This document shows positions 11,534-24,864 of a DNA stretch of 64,000 bases, in pieces. The stretch spans positions 372,001 through 436,000 of the forward strand of contig NW_026516666.1 in NCBI RefSeq assembly GCF_025766255.1, read 5' to 3'. Numbering within the stretch: position 1 is the first letter of the stretch; every line of letters begins with the position of its first letter. The notes beneath the pieces are model-generated. The model saw only the letters and a program-made list of their open reading frames with translations. It was not told the origin of the DNA and did no database searches. The stretch comes from Zychaea mexicana. Taxonomy: Eukaryota > Mucoromycota > Mucoromycetes > Mucorales > Lichtheimiaceae. The translations under genes were made by a program, and so were the position numbers.

Positions 11534-13140
11534 TGCGTCGTTATAGTTTTTCTTTTGTTTGCTGTTGGAGTTATGGAAACAAAAAAAAAGGCTAGCAATA
11601 AAATAAAGATATACGTAGCAGCAGAGATGGCTTTTATGGCGGGAAAAAAATGAGTGTGTGTGATTTTCCCAAATGCTTTAAGAGATGGATTCAGTAGAAC
11701 AATTTCTTCTCTTGTTAAAAAACACACCAAAAAAACGGAAAACGGCTTTTAGCTCTAGTGACTGCGGCAAGACTTTATGTCGGATCATTGATTTTTCAAA
11801 AATGGAGGTCAAAGAAGCTCAGACAGACAGTTTTTCGTTCGGGAACCAAACTCAACAAAGCAGTAGCATATGCAAAAATGATCTGTTCATAGTAAAGAAA
11901 CATCACAAAACGTGCGTACCTAACATGCAAAAACCGCTGGCTTGATGATCCTTTCTCTCATTAATTGTGCTTGGAAAATCATATTCGGGAAGTCTGCCGC
12001 TGTTGTCAACCCGCAGTAGTGGTAGTGATAATGTTTAAGTTATCCGCTGCTTAGCAGCTTATAAATGTAAACCAACAGAGTAGACTTGTCATTCCTTTTT
12101 TTCGCTAATCGAGAGACACTAACAAAAGCTCTCGAGTACGGCATAATCATAGGAGTATCCATTTTCTTCTTCATGGTTACTGAGGTATTATTATCGTTGA
12201 CGTCTTGGCAATCGTAAATGGTAAAGCGGGCAGTGGTAATAATGACAGTACGGAAGATAGGTACTGGCGAAGGCAGACAATAACTTTAGTTATCGAAAAC
12301 ATAAAAAGCTCTGCATACTCGACAAAGCTGATATTATCTATCGTGGCAGGGATGTTTTGTTAGTTCAGTAACGAGCTACGATGTGCTGTCGGTTCTTTCG
12401 GAACCAGCAGCAGAATCAATCAACGGACCGCACATCAGTTTTCGCAGCATATAAAACTGATATCAAAAAATTAAAGAAAGTACTTTTGTATTTTTGACCG
12501 TTCGATTTTTAGCATTCTCGCTATGATTAATCACAAGATAGATGGCAGGCGCCAAAACTAGCAAATTTATTCAACAGGACATGTATCGCAGTCAACCGAA
12601 CACTCACCTTGCTTCTTACCCGAGTGTACTAGCGAGCCAATGTAAGCATCTTGCTCTTGTCCTGCCACAGTAGACGTTTGATACACTGTCACGTATATAC
12701 CGGCCTCCGTATAGCTAACCCCGGTTTTTTGCAACCTTTGGTTTTACAATAACTCACACATACTGTAAACTGTAATCTAAGTAAATCCTGGTTCTCCTTT
12801 CCAATATAGCTAAGTTCTTTCGGCTTCTTGTTGTTGATATAAATGCATGTGAATACGTTTCTAGTCACTCTGCAAATATTCCATATACCACTAATATTTG
12901 AGAGCTGATATATTGTTTCCGTTCAGGCTCTTCATCAATTTCATTGATGTTGTAGATTGTTACAGTAATGTTACTATATAACGCAGCACAAGTTCAGCGC
13001 TAGCTGCCTGTCAGGCGTATGAAACACATTATCGGTATCAGCCATCTGTGGCTGGAGGATATAATTGTGGCCTAGAAGTATACTCAACCTGCAGATGAGC
13101 TTTATGCTGCCTTCATGTCGACACACGAGTAGAGCTAGAC
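11534..13140. other. Gene-poor region left of a decayed element
   Basis: This stretch includes the TMA46 promoter. One small open frame (11685-11945, plus) encodes 86 residues beginning MDSVEQFLLLLKNTPKKRK; it is not low-complexity, but I recognise nothing in it and coding status is doubtful. The rest is AT-rich with no supportable gene. A GCTTAGCAGCTT-type imperfect palindrome near 12050 is probably incidental. Confidence 0.4.
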
Positions 13141-14263
13141 ACGGTGGGCTTTTCTTGAAGAACTGAAGCGCAGATTTTACGAAAGTAGTCGTCCGTTCCA
13201 GTGGCTCAAGGGCTCGATCAGTACCTTAACATCTCAAAGAACGAGAAATCGATGAAGAAGCAGCTGAAGGAGACATGCAGGAAAAAGACGTAAGTCTTTA
13301 AGAAATAATAGAACTAAAGCTTGACTCATATACACTATTGTCTTGTAAATATCTGCAGTTTTGTTTGAAAACTTCAAAATTCGCACATGTGCAACTTGCA
13401 AATAGGTTTTACGATCTGCACGCTATCATATCGAGGTGAAAACAGCTTTTGCTTTTGTGATATCAACTGACAGAAGCATGCTTTGCGTCTTATTGAGATA
13501 TAGAATGACGTGGTTACTGTAAGATGAATATTTAAGAAAATATATAGAAGTGAAATAAAAAAAGTTACAAACTGGTAGTTGAATGGCCAGTAGAATGGGG
13601 AAACACCGAAACCTATGTTGAGAGATTATTTCCAGGGAATGTATCGTACATCATCTCTGACAGATAAATTACGAAGCAGTACTATGTACAGGATGACCTC
13701 AAATGTTTATGTGAAACAAAGCCTGTTAGTTGCAAATCCTCACTTTTTGCAAATAGGAATCGGTAATACCTCGGTCGCAAAAAACCGGGGTACAACTGCA
13801 GTCAATAGACGATTAGTCAATCAAGCAAATGATGCATTCAAAAGAGTATCAAAAGAATGTGGGAGCGTAATTGGGTTGGTTTTCAGAAGCAAGAGAATTA
13901 ATTAACATGTCATCACAAAATGCTGGAGGATTCGTTCACGTCTTGTTCCCATTGGATCGCATTCAAAACTCATCATGCAGTGCAAAAAGATATGCCGCAT
14001 CCATTGGGGTGGGGGAAGGCTACGTGAAATCTTCCGTGAAAGGAATCCAGGGTGCAGGGAAACGATGTTTGAATCATAAAACAACAAGCGCAAATCCAGC
14101 TACTCTATATTGCGTTCCTCGAAATTACGCTCGGTGGGAAGTAGTAAGAGCGCTCGAATTAGCAAGAAATGTCTATGGATATGATCTCAGCTTTTGTTAC
14201 TCACCATATCACACACCACTTACATGTCTCGAATCCCTGCTAGTGCCGCAGAAGAATATTTGA
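13141..14263 (+). pseudogene. Decayed transposase-like frame, possibly TnpB/Fanzor-like
   Basis: Three plus-strand fragments in different frames follow each other. About 13147-13253 reads WAFLEELKRRFYESSRPFQW up to a stop. 13615-13905 includes LQIGIGNTSVAKNRGTTAV and NQANDAFKRVSKECG. 13871-14263 includes ELINMSSQNAGGF and later ARWEVVRALELARNVYG. The order resembles the RuvC-II region (a GxG-Ser motif followed by a helix), the E-x-x-TS-x-x-C zinc-ribbon entry, and the terminal W-x-R-D-x-x-A-x-x-N motif of TnpB-like (Fanzor) proteins found in Mucoromycota, but the key cysteines and the acidic residue of WNRD are absent. Resemblance is from memory only. Confidence 0.3.
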
Positions 14264-17200
14264 ATACACAGTTGTTGAAATAAATGCATCATTGCTCCCC
14301 GCCCATTGAAAAAGTATTGGTGTTTTGCAATTCTGTGTGAGAGGAACAATACCTAATGCTTGTTACAAATTTATCATCAGTAACAAACAAATATTCTAAA
14401 CGATAAGAACGGATACAATGAAAGCATCCGAGTCTGATACGTCTCTTTTATTGGCATACAACAAAGAAATATTTTGAAATCGACCTCTTCTTTGGTGTTC
14501 TTGCAAAATTAGCGAAAAACCTTCAGATACTGCGTAATCGTATCTGCGCTTCTGGTGAATGCTTCACTCATCATTCCTTTACCATTGAAGCAACGTTCAA
14601 AAATTATGTAGCGCAATCATGATGCTGTGAAGTATGCATATTATCGATAAATAGCTCGAATCTAAGAAGAACACATAGTGCGTAGGATTGTTTACTATGC
14701 TCCATGAAAAGAGCATGATTAACCGTGTCATTTTACATCACGACTCCGAGTTGTTTCATCAATTACCGCTCAAGTCGATTTCTCAAAATGTCTTGGCCCG
14801 CAACTGACTATTCTCACCGATAATAAACGCGAATAAAGTAAATGTCGCTCAGGTGATTGTGCACATGTTACGTCAAAAACGAACAGAGAGAAAGAGAGTA
14901 ATTACTGCTCATTGCTACAACAGCATCTCTAATGTTTCTATCATAAAACTGCTATATCCATTTAGAGAAGAAGAAGAGTGTGCTAGTTAGAGGAAGCCGC
15001 GGAAAACGGATGCCAAGTTTTTGTGCTCTCCCGAAAGAGGATGATCGGGTTCACACCTCCACCCATCCATATCTGGAGCACAAAAGCTTATTGTGAAATC
15101 GTGTAACGGTATCACTATATTTACGTGTAATGAGAGTGGAGTTTTTCTTGTAGCGATCTCATTATATATAGTAACAGCCAAGTAATGTAGTAGTAGGTGG
15201 GAGTATTATATAGAACACTATTATAACATCAGCAACAGCAACACAAATTCTTGGCACAGGTGATGAGTCGTCTGCTACTCCAGATGCTTCAGGGAAAACC
15301 GTAATGATACATAGGTATATAGAAGGATTTTTTCGGAGGGGGGGGGTTCTGTATCATATATCAACTGCTAATTTTGAGCTTTTTCTTCTTTCCGTAAAAT
15401 GCTCAACCGCTGTGGATGGCATTTCGATGGGAATAAAAGTTTTTTTCAGGTAACCAGAGGAACATGTGTCTTGAGAATGTGAGCTAGCTAACAACACATC
15501 AGAAATATGCTTCTATACTAGAATCCCTAAATAAGATGGTCTGCACATCAACAAACGACACAACTGCTGAAAAACTTATCCTTAATCTGTTCTCATCAAA
15601 TGATATGGTTAATATACGCACAATCATAGGTGACATGCATGCTTCCTTTCTATAACATAGATACAGCTCAGGAAAGCGAGGTGTCGGGGTTGCAGCATCT
15701 TGCAGTTATCAGCTTCCCACTTCAAACGTTTGATCGACGGGTTATGTACATTAAGTGAATAAGCCGAATCGCATGGGTTCCCGGTAATTTTCTTTGTTGG
15801 GGGAGGAAGGGCTGCAAAGGGGCTGTGATAAGAGGAGGATAAAAATAAGGAATCTAATGCACGTCGTAAACGCGGATCTTTTAGGAATACGAGGGAGAGA
15901 AACTGCTAGCTATATACAAGTTTTTTGCATTGTATAGTACATTACATTTACATACATGAATTAAGATGCCAAGCAAAACTCAGAGAGAAATATGTCAAGA
16001 TCTTTCCTTTGACCACCGCTTCCTACCCTATCTCTCATGCTTTTTCGTCAACAAGTATGCATAAGCGATCCGAAAGAGTTTCTTAGAGTCCGCCTTACCC
16101 ATCCTTGTGATCCGGTTGTTTTGTTTTGTAATCTGCACACAAGAGAGTTGTCATTCCGATGTCATGTAGATATCAGATCGACGATCACACTATGTAAGCT
16201 GGAAATGGCATCAAGTCATTGTGTCTCAGGTATTACGACTTGTTATTGACTTGAGAGCTGGATAAACTATTCTTCTTCTTTGGATATTCTGTTATGCACT
16301 ATAATTATCGTTCCAAAGAGGAGGGATAATCTGCGCCACGTATAAGATGTACGATATCCGATGATGAAATATATCATTGCTGTCCTCTTCATTCTTTGCC
16401 AAGACAAACTGCTCACCGATGAGAGCAAAATACAGTAGTGGTCATATTAGGCATAAACGGTCATTGTGTTTTCTTGGCAACAAAAACGCACGATTAGTAA
16501 TAAGACAGAGAAGAAAGGTAAGTCATGGTGCACATTCTTTCTTGGCAAAAACATAGAACCAACTGTTGTTGTTGCAGTAATGCCGATTTTTTCTTGATTT
16601 TAAATAATGAAAGAGCAGACAAATCCGAAATTGGTAGAGCCAATACAATGTTCTCGCATGATGTGATGATGATCTTCATCACGTTTTCCTGTATGTACAT
16701 ATGTAATAGTCAGAAAATCATTTCTATAATTTTTTTTTGAGGTTAAAACTACACACACCACAAAAAGTTTACATTATGCCTCTAGTACAAAAGGTTATTC
16801 AATTCTGGACTAACCGTTATAATAATGCAAATATGTTTCCCTGCCTGCTCTGTTGCTGTTGTTATCTGCAATGGCGATCATATCTAGAAGCGAGTTGGTG
16901 GGGTGGGGGAGGGAAGGCCATTGGAACGGCAAGAACTTTCTATTCCCACAAAGCAATGAGTGATGAAAAGCTTTTTGCTCTTTCCAAAGCTCTAAGCAAT
17001 ATGATTAGCTGAAAATAATACTAGCAATATAACGCCTTGACATACTAATCAAGATCTCCTTTCCTCCCGTGCTTATTGACCTGACAATTTATCCTAGTTG
17101 TTTGCTTGCATGGAACATTTGATTTTTAGTTATTAGGCAGGGGGAGGAAACATGATGCGTCGTCACTGAGTAACTTTCGTGATACATCAAAAGATATAAT

Positions 17201-19952
17201 TAGGGACAAAACCAGCAAGTTGAATCAAAATAAATGAATATTTATAGTAACAACTTTAATGCAACGAGAACCTTGCAAGTGCGATAGGTATGTATGTGCA
17301 AGAAAACTTGAAGGCCCGAAAGTACCGAATTTCGATTATTGTTTGGTGCTGTATTTCTGTACATTAGTAGCTGGTTTCTTAAAGGAGGACACAGACGTTG
17401 TCCGGCCTTTGTGTGCTACGATATATGTAATTACATACACACGCGCGCCATGTTGTGGGGCACTGGGTAGGAAACGAACAATAATGACAAGAAGAAAAAA
17501 AAAGTAGCAGCGAGGGTTATGAAATTGTCAACTAGCGAGTGGATAGGTCAATTGGGGAGATTGCCAAGAGAAGAGAAGTATCTTTTATGTTCATGCATCC
17601 ATCTTTCATCTTCCTTGATAGACAGGAACAGCATGTCTTTATTACTGTGTATAGCCGGGCAGAAAGAAGATGTAACAGAAGGATTCCTGTTTACCCTTGA
17701 AATTGAAAACAAATTCACACACTCTATCTTGGATACACAGTTTTTTTGTATCACCACAACAATCGTTCCAGCGGAAACAAGAATTCCATATTTCTTCTTT
17801 CAAGAAATAAACTAGGAACATGATGATACATGCTGGTAGCAGGCATGTAGCAGAAGAAGCACGCGAATGATTTATTGGTATTAAAGTGAGAGCATTACAC
17901 GATGATGAAAGGAGCTACTAATAATCTAAAGAGGCGGCTTGCGGAATCGAAGAACATCTGGTACGTAACAAGAAAATGTGCACAGTGCGCCCCTTTTTTC
18001 TTTTGTAGAAACTTCAGATTTCTATCTCATGGCACCATCTTCCTCCGTGTTTTGGTTTATCAGCAGCAGCAACAACAACAACAGAGATAAAGGCCCTGAA
18101 TTCTGTAGCCGTCATTCGAAACGACGGCGATCTTCCAAGTGTCGCTGCTTTTTAAAGCTCGAGCATCGCCATTCTTGTGAAACCATAGCGATGCACTTTA
18201 CAGCAACCGTGCCATAGCAACCGTTGCCTAGTTACGTGACCGTAAGTTACCTAGCTCATATACTCTTCACGGTTACCCTCAATGGAAAATCTTCTCCTTG
18301 CTTCCAACTGCTTCACGGAGATGATACTGATGATTGATGATTATTGATTATGGGGTGGGATGAGGTGGGGGGGGGGGGACAAGACAAGTATGTACATGTT
18401 GGTGCAATGGTACGTAATGTAAGGGTGCTAAGTTACAAAACTCCCTTTTCAAGTTTGGACCACAGTTCAGACGGGTAATATTGCTGGAAATCAAATTTTG
18501 TGGAGTTGTCGGGTAACTTTACTGCAAATGATGTCGTTGTCGGTAAATTATAGTAGTGGTGTCGTCGTCGTCGTCGTCCTTGAAGTGGGGGCATGTGGTG
18601 GAGGGTTACCATATACGCTCTTTTGAGTGTGTGTTGTCATGAGTTGTTAAAATTCCCCGTCTCTTCTTTATAAAAAAAATTACCCGCAAACGGAGAAGAG
18701 TTTCATTGTAAACGTATACCCGCTTTTTTAGTTGCATGTATATTCATCCTATGGACAAAGCGGTATTAATTGGGTAGTAATAAGAATGGATAAAAAGGAT
18801 ATTTGCATATTATGCATAGTAATGATGAAACATCCATGAACTGTTCTTTTCTTTTTTTGCTACGTTTTATTTGATAAATAAACATATCATTTGCCTCTAT
18901 TTCTCTCTCATAAAATTACATTGATTCTCTTGCCCCCCCCCCCAAAATAAAAGAATTTCTTGTGATAAATTGCGTCGTTTCTCCCTTTTGATCAGCAGCA
19001 GCGGTAGCAGCAAGTAGCAATAAAGTTTTCCTTTGGATCGATATAGAATTGTTTATTGAATGTCGGGGTAAAGAGTGGGGGAGGGGCATTGGTTTGATCA
19101 GAATCCATACTACAGAGTGCGACAGAGAGCACGGAAAGGCAGAATTATATATATGCGGGTATACAGAGCAGGGCACGTGGTTGGCGCTGACGGCTTGGTG
19201 GTTGGTTCACAGACAGGCAGGAACCCAGAGCGAAAAAAAATTGTAATGTAAAACCCCATCAGATATCATGAGTGGTTTTGGCTGAGCCAACCAACCAAAA
19301 GCCTTTGGTCCCTTTCTTCTCTTTCTCACTTTTGAAAGGGAACCCAAAAGGAAAAAAGTTTTTCTTTGGACGTCGAGTCCGGTTTGTGGAAGAGCGAAGC
19401 AAAAAGCGCTTCCCGGTTGACGTCCGTATTTGGGATGACACTAAATGCGCTGGGCAGAGCTAATTATAACAACCCTTGTGGCATCGTGATGGACGTCATT
19501 CATTCGGGCAAAGGCGACCCTCACCCACCCACCCACCCACCCACCCCCAGAAAATCCCCGCATGGCAATGGAAAGCGAAAAGAAAAAAAAAAGTTTCGAA
19601 ACTCAGAGAGACACCCACACAGTCCAAAAGCAGATGGGTTTTTTCTTCTTTCTTTCCCTTGTGTCGCCACACACACTGGTTCTCCCTCTCTCCTCTCCTC
19701 TCCTCTCCTCTCCCCCCCCTTGCTTTGCTAGCGCATAGATTATCACACACACACACACACACACCCTCTCTTGCCTAGTACAAAAAGTCATTCGCCACAC
19801 CTTGAATCTGTTCGACAATAGTTTCTTTTTTCTTATATAAACAGACTCTTTTTTTGACTTCTCCTTCTCCCCTTTTTTCCTTCTTATCTCAAGCTTGATC
19901 TTATACCCCCCCTTCCCTTTCCCCACTCCATCCATTACATGTACTATTGAAT
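14264..19952. other. Gene-poor region with simple repeats; kinase promoter at its right end
   Basis: About 5.7 kb without a supportable gene. It contains G-runs (near 15341 and 18366), GTC repeats near 18558-18578, an RFX-box-like palindrome near 18207-18231 and, in the last 450 bp, a set of simple repeats (CCCA near 19526-19545, CTCCT near 19690-19712, CA near 19744-19764) followed by a strong pyrimidine-rich leader before the kinase start. Several frames of 60-100 codons occur, but none has convincing protein character. Confidence 0.5.
18207..18231. promoter_or_regulatory. RFX X-box-like palindrome
   Basis: The sequence CGTGCCATAGCAACCGTTGC contains a half-matched X-box (GTTGCCATGGCAAC is the established Rfx/Crt1 consensus), directly followed by a second inverted half site (GTTGCC). 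No gene start is close, so function is unproven. Confidence 0.25.
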
Positions 19953-20202
19953 ATGTCGGTTATCTCACACAAGTACTCTGACGATGGGAATTGGCTGATG
20001 ATCCCTCGTTCCAGCTCACCCGAAGCCATCGATCCCCTGCACAACGACGACAACCGTCCACCCGGTCTGTCTTCCTCCATCTCCACAGGCGATACCAGGA
20101 GCAGCAGCTGCTCGTCTGTGTCTACAACTGCTGGTGCTAACGCACACCAAGTACCGCTCTCATCACCACAGTCACCGCAATCACAACAAGACCATCATCA
20201 TC

Positions 20203-20234
<32 letters not shown>

Positions 20235-21773
20235 AAGCATCAACCGCAACAGCAACAACCCGTAGTGGCCGAGCCGATGAAAAAGTCGCATGGCCGCTTT
20301 CACAACATGCTGCACCATGCCGGTGGCCATATCCGAGCCGGTCTTCGCATGACACCCTTGGCCCACCATCATCAAACCAGCAAAGACAACAGTGATGATG
20401 AGGACCGCAAACGACGAGCCAGTGCAGCATCCACCAAGAGTCGACGCAGCAGTGCATCGAGCAGCTTACACAGCTACGGCAGCTCAGTGAGCAGCACTTG
20501 GAACAAGTTCTCGTCGTCATGGAAACAGCATACTATGACTACTGGCAGCAGCAGCAGCAACAACAGCTACTACAGCGACAGCCCGACCTCGCCGTCCTCA
20601 CCCTCGTCCTCCACCTCTCAGCTGCAGCAAAAGAAATACGCAAAGCTGGCAGACAAGTACGGACCCTATGTGAAGCCTGAGCACAGCTGCAAAGGCATGG
20701 GCGCCACTTCTAAAAAAAATGTAGCCAGCGGTGCTACAGCGGTGATCCGACTGGTGCGCGCCAATGGCCAAATCCTCGCTGTGAAAGAATTCAAGAAACG
20801 TGACAAGAGCGAATCGGAATGTGATTACAATAAGCGGATGCAGAACGAATACTGCATCAGCAAGACCGTTTCTGGTCATACAAATGTGATTGACACGCTA
20901 GATCTCGTGAAAGACGAGCACGATCGATGGTGTGCTGTTATGGAATACGTGAGTTTCCCTCTTTTTTAATATTCACACGTTAGACTATCATTTTAAGAAA
21001 AGAAAAATACTGATATGTGTGTGTCTTTATCTAATAAGTGCTCTGGGGGCGATCTCTTCAACCTCCTGCAAGAACGACCCTCCATGTCGCTCAACGAACA
21101 AGGCTGCTTGTTCAAACAACTCTTACTGGGTCTACAGCACATCCATCAACTCGGCATCGCGCACCGCGATATCAAGCCTGAGAATCTTGTTCTTTCACAG
21201 GGTGGAACGCTCAAGGTTGCCGACTTTGGCACGGCAGATGTCGTACAGAGCTGCTTCGAGTCTGGCTCTCGTCCTTCCCACAAATGGTGCGGCTCTGAAC
21301 CCTTCTGGTCTCCTGAAATGTGGCAGCTCAAAGACGAGAACGATGGCTACGACGGCCGTGCATTCGACGTATGGAGCGCAGCCGTCACTTACTTTTGCAT
21401 CCGCACCCAAATGTTGCCGTTCCGTGCAGCGTTTTATCGCGCTAAACCTGTGAACGGTGCAAAGCCCGGCTCGCCGGCTGATGTGGCCGCTCATGCCAAA
21501 GATGGCGGCGACGAGGAGTTCGGTCTGTACTGCCAACAGCGCCACGATAACAGCAACCACCTAGAATGCCAGGTCTTTAAAGATCTCACTGCGCCAGAAA
21601 TTGAATGTCTGTCCGGTATGCTCGACCCTAACCCAGACACGCGATATACCGTTGCTCAGGCACTAGAGACTCCGTGGATGAAGTCCATGGAAATGTGCAA
21701 CGACGGTGAATTGGATAATGGCTGGCGCCACTACCATTGTCGTCCCAAGCAGCACAAGAAGAACAAAAAATAG
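19953..21773 (+). CDS. Serine/threonine protein kinase, fungal HAL/NPR type
   Basis: Exons 19953-20948 and 21039-21773 give 576 residues. Residues 1-220 are Ser/Gln/His-rich with a poly-Gln tract (CAA repeats near 20200-20235). The kinase domain starts near residue 240 (YVKPEHSCKGMGATSKKNV), with the ATP-binding lysine in ILAVKEFKK. The second exon begins at CSGGDLFNLLQ and holds the catalytic loop HRDIKPENLVL, the Mg-binding DFG in KVADFGTADV, and FWSPEMW. The long disordered N-terminus and the CxGGDLF/APE-variant style match the yeast Hal4/Hal5/Hrk1/Ptk family, which control transporters and, for Hrk1 and Ptk2, the H+-ATPase Pma1. Assignment to one member is not possible. The ATG is preceded by a CT-rich leader. 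Confidence 0.9.
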
Positions 21774-23569
21774 ACAGTAAATAATATATTACACCAACAC
21801 CAATAACGTATATACACTATATCCCATTTTTCCTCTCTCCTCCTATTCAATTCCCTTACTCACACACACACACACACTCTCTCTCTTCGTCCAACACTGT
21901 ACAATAGTCTCAACTTCTTCCTATGTCTTTTTCACTCTCACACTCTCGCTATTTCTACTATATATCTGTATTTTGTATATTTTAAAAACTCTTCTAGACA
22001 AACACTTCTTTCAAACTAAAAATATATATCTATTATCGAAAGGATCTTTTTAAACAAAACCCTGAAAGCTGTCTTTGTTTGTATCTCTTTCTCCCTCTTT
22101 CTCTCATGCACACGTTCCGAATCACGCCTCTTTGTTGTTTGTTGAAAATATTAACCTTGTGCCATGTGGCTATCATGACCTGAAAACTGGGGGAGAGAAA
22201 ACAAAAAGAAAAAGACGCACGTTATCATGGTGCCACAAAAGAGTGGGTGGAACCTTTTCCCGCAACAACACATCTCATCCCGCGCGTGCATCCATTTCAT
22301 CTTCGATGAGACGAACAGCCAAAGGAACAAGTTACACCCGGACAAACGACCATAATAGGCGATAAGACCTCGCTATATTGTACACTTGTGATATTGGTTA
22401 CTGCTGCTACTTATCCACGTGTGGCGTGCTGCTGTGCTGAGTACGCAGTAGCATGCACCGACATATCTTCCTCTATCTCTCTACTTATCAGTTAACCAAC
22501 CCTCCGTATCAGGTGCCTTCCATACCACCTCTAGTATCTAATCTTTGGTGAAACGTTATACCATTCGTTACATATTTCCTTAATATCCCTCCCACACACA
22601 CTCTCTTTCTCTCCCTCACTCGGTGCGCAATTTCTCACTCAATGCCCGAATAGTTAAAGACGAAAAAATAAAGCAGCAAATTCAATGAACATATAATGAA
22701 ACACCCTGCAGGTGTATTAACAAGATTGTGTGCATGCTTTGCTGCCGCTGCTTCTCTGCTTGCTGCACGGCCATTTCAAAATCATACGATTCCTTTTCTG
22801 CAATCCCCTTATTTTATTTTATGCATAGAGTTTCCATTTATACTTTAATCCTCCTCTAATCTCTACTGGTTTGCCGTTTTCCATCGTTCGACCTAGGAAG
22901 TGTATTGGGGATAATTAGTACTCTATCTAAATGAAGAAATTTTCCATCTTTTTCCCTTTGATTATCTAGTACAAATCAAATACCTTTCAGGACTTGAACG
23001 CCCCATGCGCGGCCGTGCTTCAATCCCTGGCAAAATACATATTCGATATCAGATCAAATGACAAAAAAGTATAATCATCATATTGTTATTATTAAGGGCC
23101 GCCACCACAAACCACTCGTATTGAACCTACAGGTTTCAAATGGACTTTGGTCACTTCATAAAAGCTTTCGTTTAAAGTTGGGTTGTTGGCGATTTTAGTT
23201 GGTGTCTAAAGTGGGGTGTTAAAGTTCGCCGAGGGAGAAAGAGATCATTTGATCGTTAAAAGTCTTAACATTTTTGACATGCGTGGAAAAAAAACTAAAG
23301 TAAGACCATTACCACGCGACTTCCAACACCAAATTCCGGAAGCACACTTAAAACTTCATAAAGATTTTTGCCGCCTTTTGAGAATACAGAGGGCTTTGGT
23401 GTCAATTTGGACAATGCTTCCCGAGCGACATTCATTTTAAGGTGTGTATGTGTGTGGTGTATATAGGGAGTCCACAGAAAAACGCAGACAAAAACAAATC
23501 CAGGCAGCGGAGTTTCACTCACCAGAGTGTATGTAGTTGAATATAAGCCGTCTACTAGCAACAACACAA
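21774..23569. other. Intergenic with pyrimidine-rich and CA repeats
   Basis: The 3' side of the kinase gene. It holds CA/CT-rich runs near 21860-21950 and 22080-22110 and no convincing reading frame. A GC-richer patch near 22995-23035 was considered as a tRNA and rejected. Confidence 0.45.
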
Positions 23570-24523
23570 ATAGGTATGAAAATTAGTACACGGGCTGTAG
23601 TAATCAGCCCGCTTTGTTAATGTGAAGGGCTCGAGCACTACGCGGGCTGAATGGTCATATCCATTTCTGTGACATATTCCTTATTTTATAGTAGAATATG
23701 TAGCACCTATTCACGCTTACTTAAAGTGTGTGTCCTATGTCCAGCAACTCTGATTTGATAGTACATCTCTTATTATTCAATAATTCTCAATGGAATGCAC
23801 AGCCAGAACGCTCAATATATGTTACGCTAGATAAATAATGTATGTTTAGAGATAAATCTGATGGCTCGTAAAGTACTGGCATCGAGTAACACCACAGTAG
23901 GTTCAAATTAACGAATGTAATCATACACCAGCACCTAACGTCTCCTTCATTACTCTTCTTTCGTATGTCCCTTTTCAATTAAGTCTTGATCGACCGCTAA
24001 ACGCTCATTACATATTGGCATTTTTCTTTTCTCTGATGAACTTGATCACTGTTGATACGATTAAATTGCTCCAGTTAGAAGTGCAGTGGCTAAGTATGTA
24101 CTGGATGCATTCACTGCCAAATGTCACATTCAGCTGGTCATCGCGATGCTTCTTTATTAAAAGATTGCTCTCATTAATAAAATTACATTGGCCAAGTAGA
24201 ATTACTGTTGGCCATCCACTACTTTTTTTATAAGCTTGCTCTCATTGCTATTACGGTGGCCCAGACCAGAATCGCTTTGGCCACATAAATTTGTCCTTTG
24301 CATGACTGTAAGCAATAAGCTTATTTTAATTGAGATATATATCTGTATCACATATCAAGGTGGTGTAGCTTGAAGACAATACATCATATATAAGATCCTT
24401 CAGCCCGCGTAGTGCTCGAGCCCTTCACATTAACAAAGCGGGCTGAATACTACTAAAATGCCAGAAATTTTTCAGTCCGTCTGTTCTCAATTTTTCAGCC
24501 CGCGTACTAATTCTCATAGGTAT
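23570..24523. mobile_element. Non-autonomous DNA transposon, 938 bp, with 8-bp target duplication
   Basis: The 8-bp direct repeat ATAGGTAT at 23570-23577 and 24516-24523 flanks an element (23578-24515) whose first and last 20 bases are inverted copies with two mismatches (left GAAAATTAGTACACGGGCTG). Farther in, a perfect 48-bp inverted repeat lies at 23604-23651 and 24399-24446. The CAGCCCGCGTA motif recurs in both terminal and inner repeats, like subterminal transposase-binding sites. An 8-bp duplication fits the hAT superfamily. No transposase is encoded, so it is non-autonomous. Confidence 0.85.
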
Positions 24524-24864
24524 TGTTAATACCTGATACGGACTACCATTTTATAGCTACACTCATTGACTACAATGTGCTTAAAGAGCAGAGCTTTTGC
24601 TGCTGGTAATTTATTAGCATATTAACAACTGGTAGCAAGTACAGTTTGGTGAAGATACTAACCATTTCGTTAAAGAGTAGTAAAAATAAATTTTCACAAA
24701 AACGAAAGGGGAGAGGGTCCTTGTTGTTCGTCAAGAGGGAACATGGTACGGCTATGCTAGTGTTAATTTCCATGTTTCTATTACATCTTTGAGCCTCCAA
24801 AAAGTTTTGAGAAAGCTGTTAGAAGTAAATCCACTTTTACTGCAGTTTTATATGACTCGTGGAA

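Noticed and set aside
22990..23040. tRNA-like GC-rich patch
   Set aside because: No A box at a suitable distance, no acceptor stem pairing.
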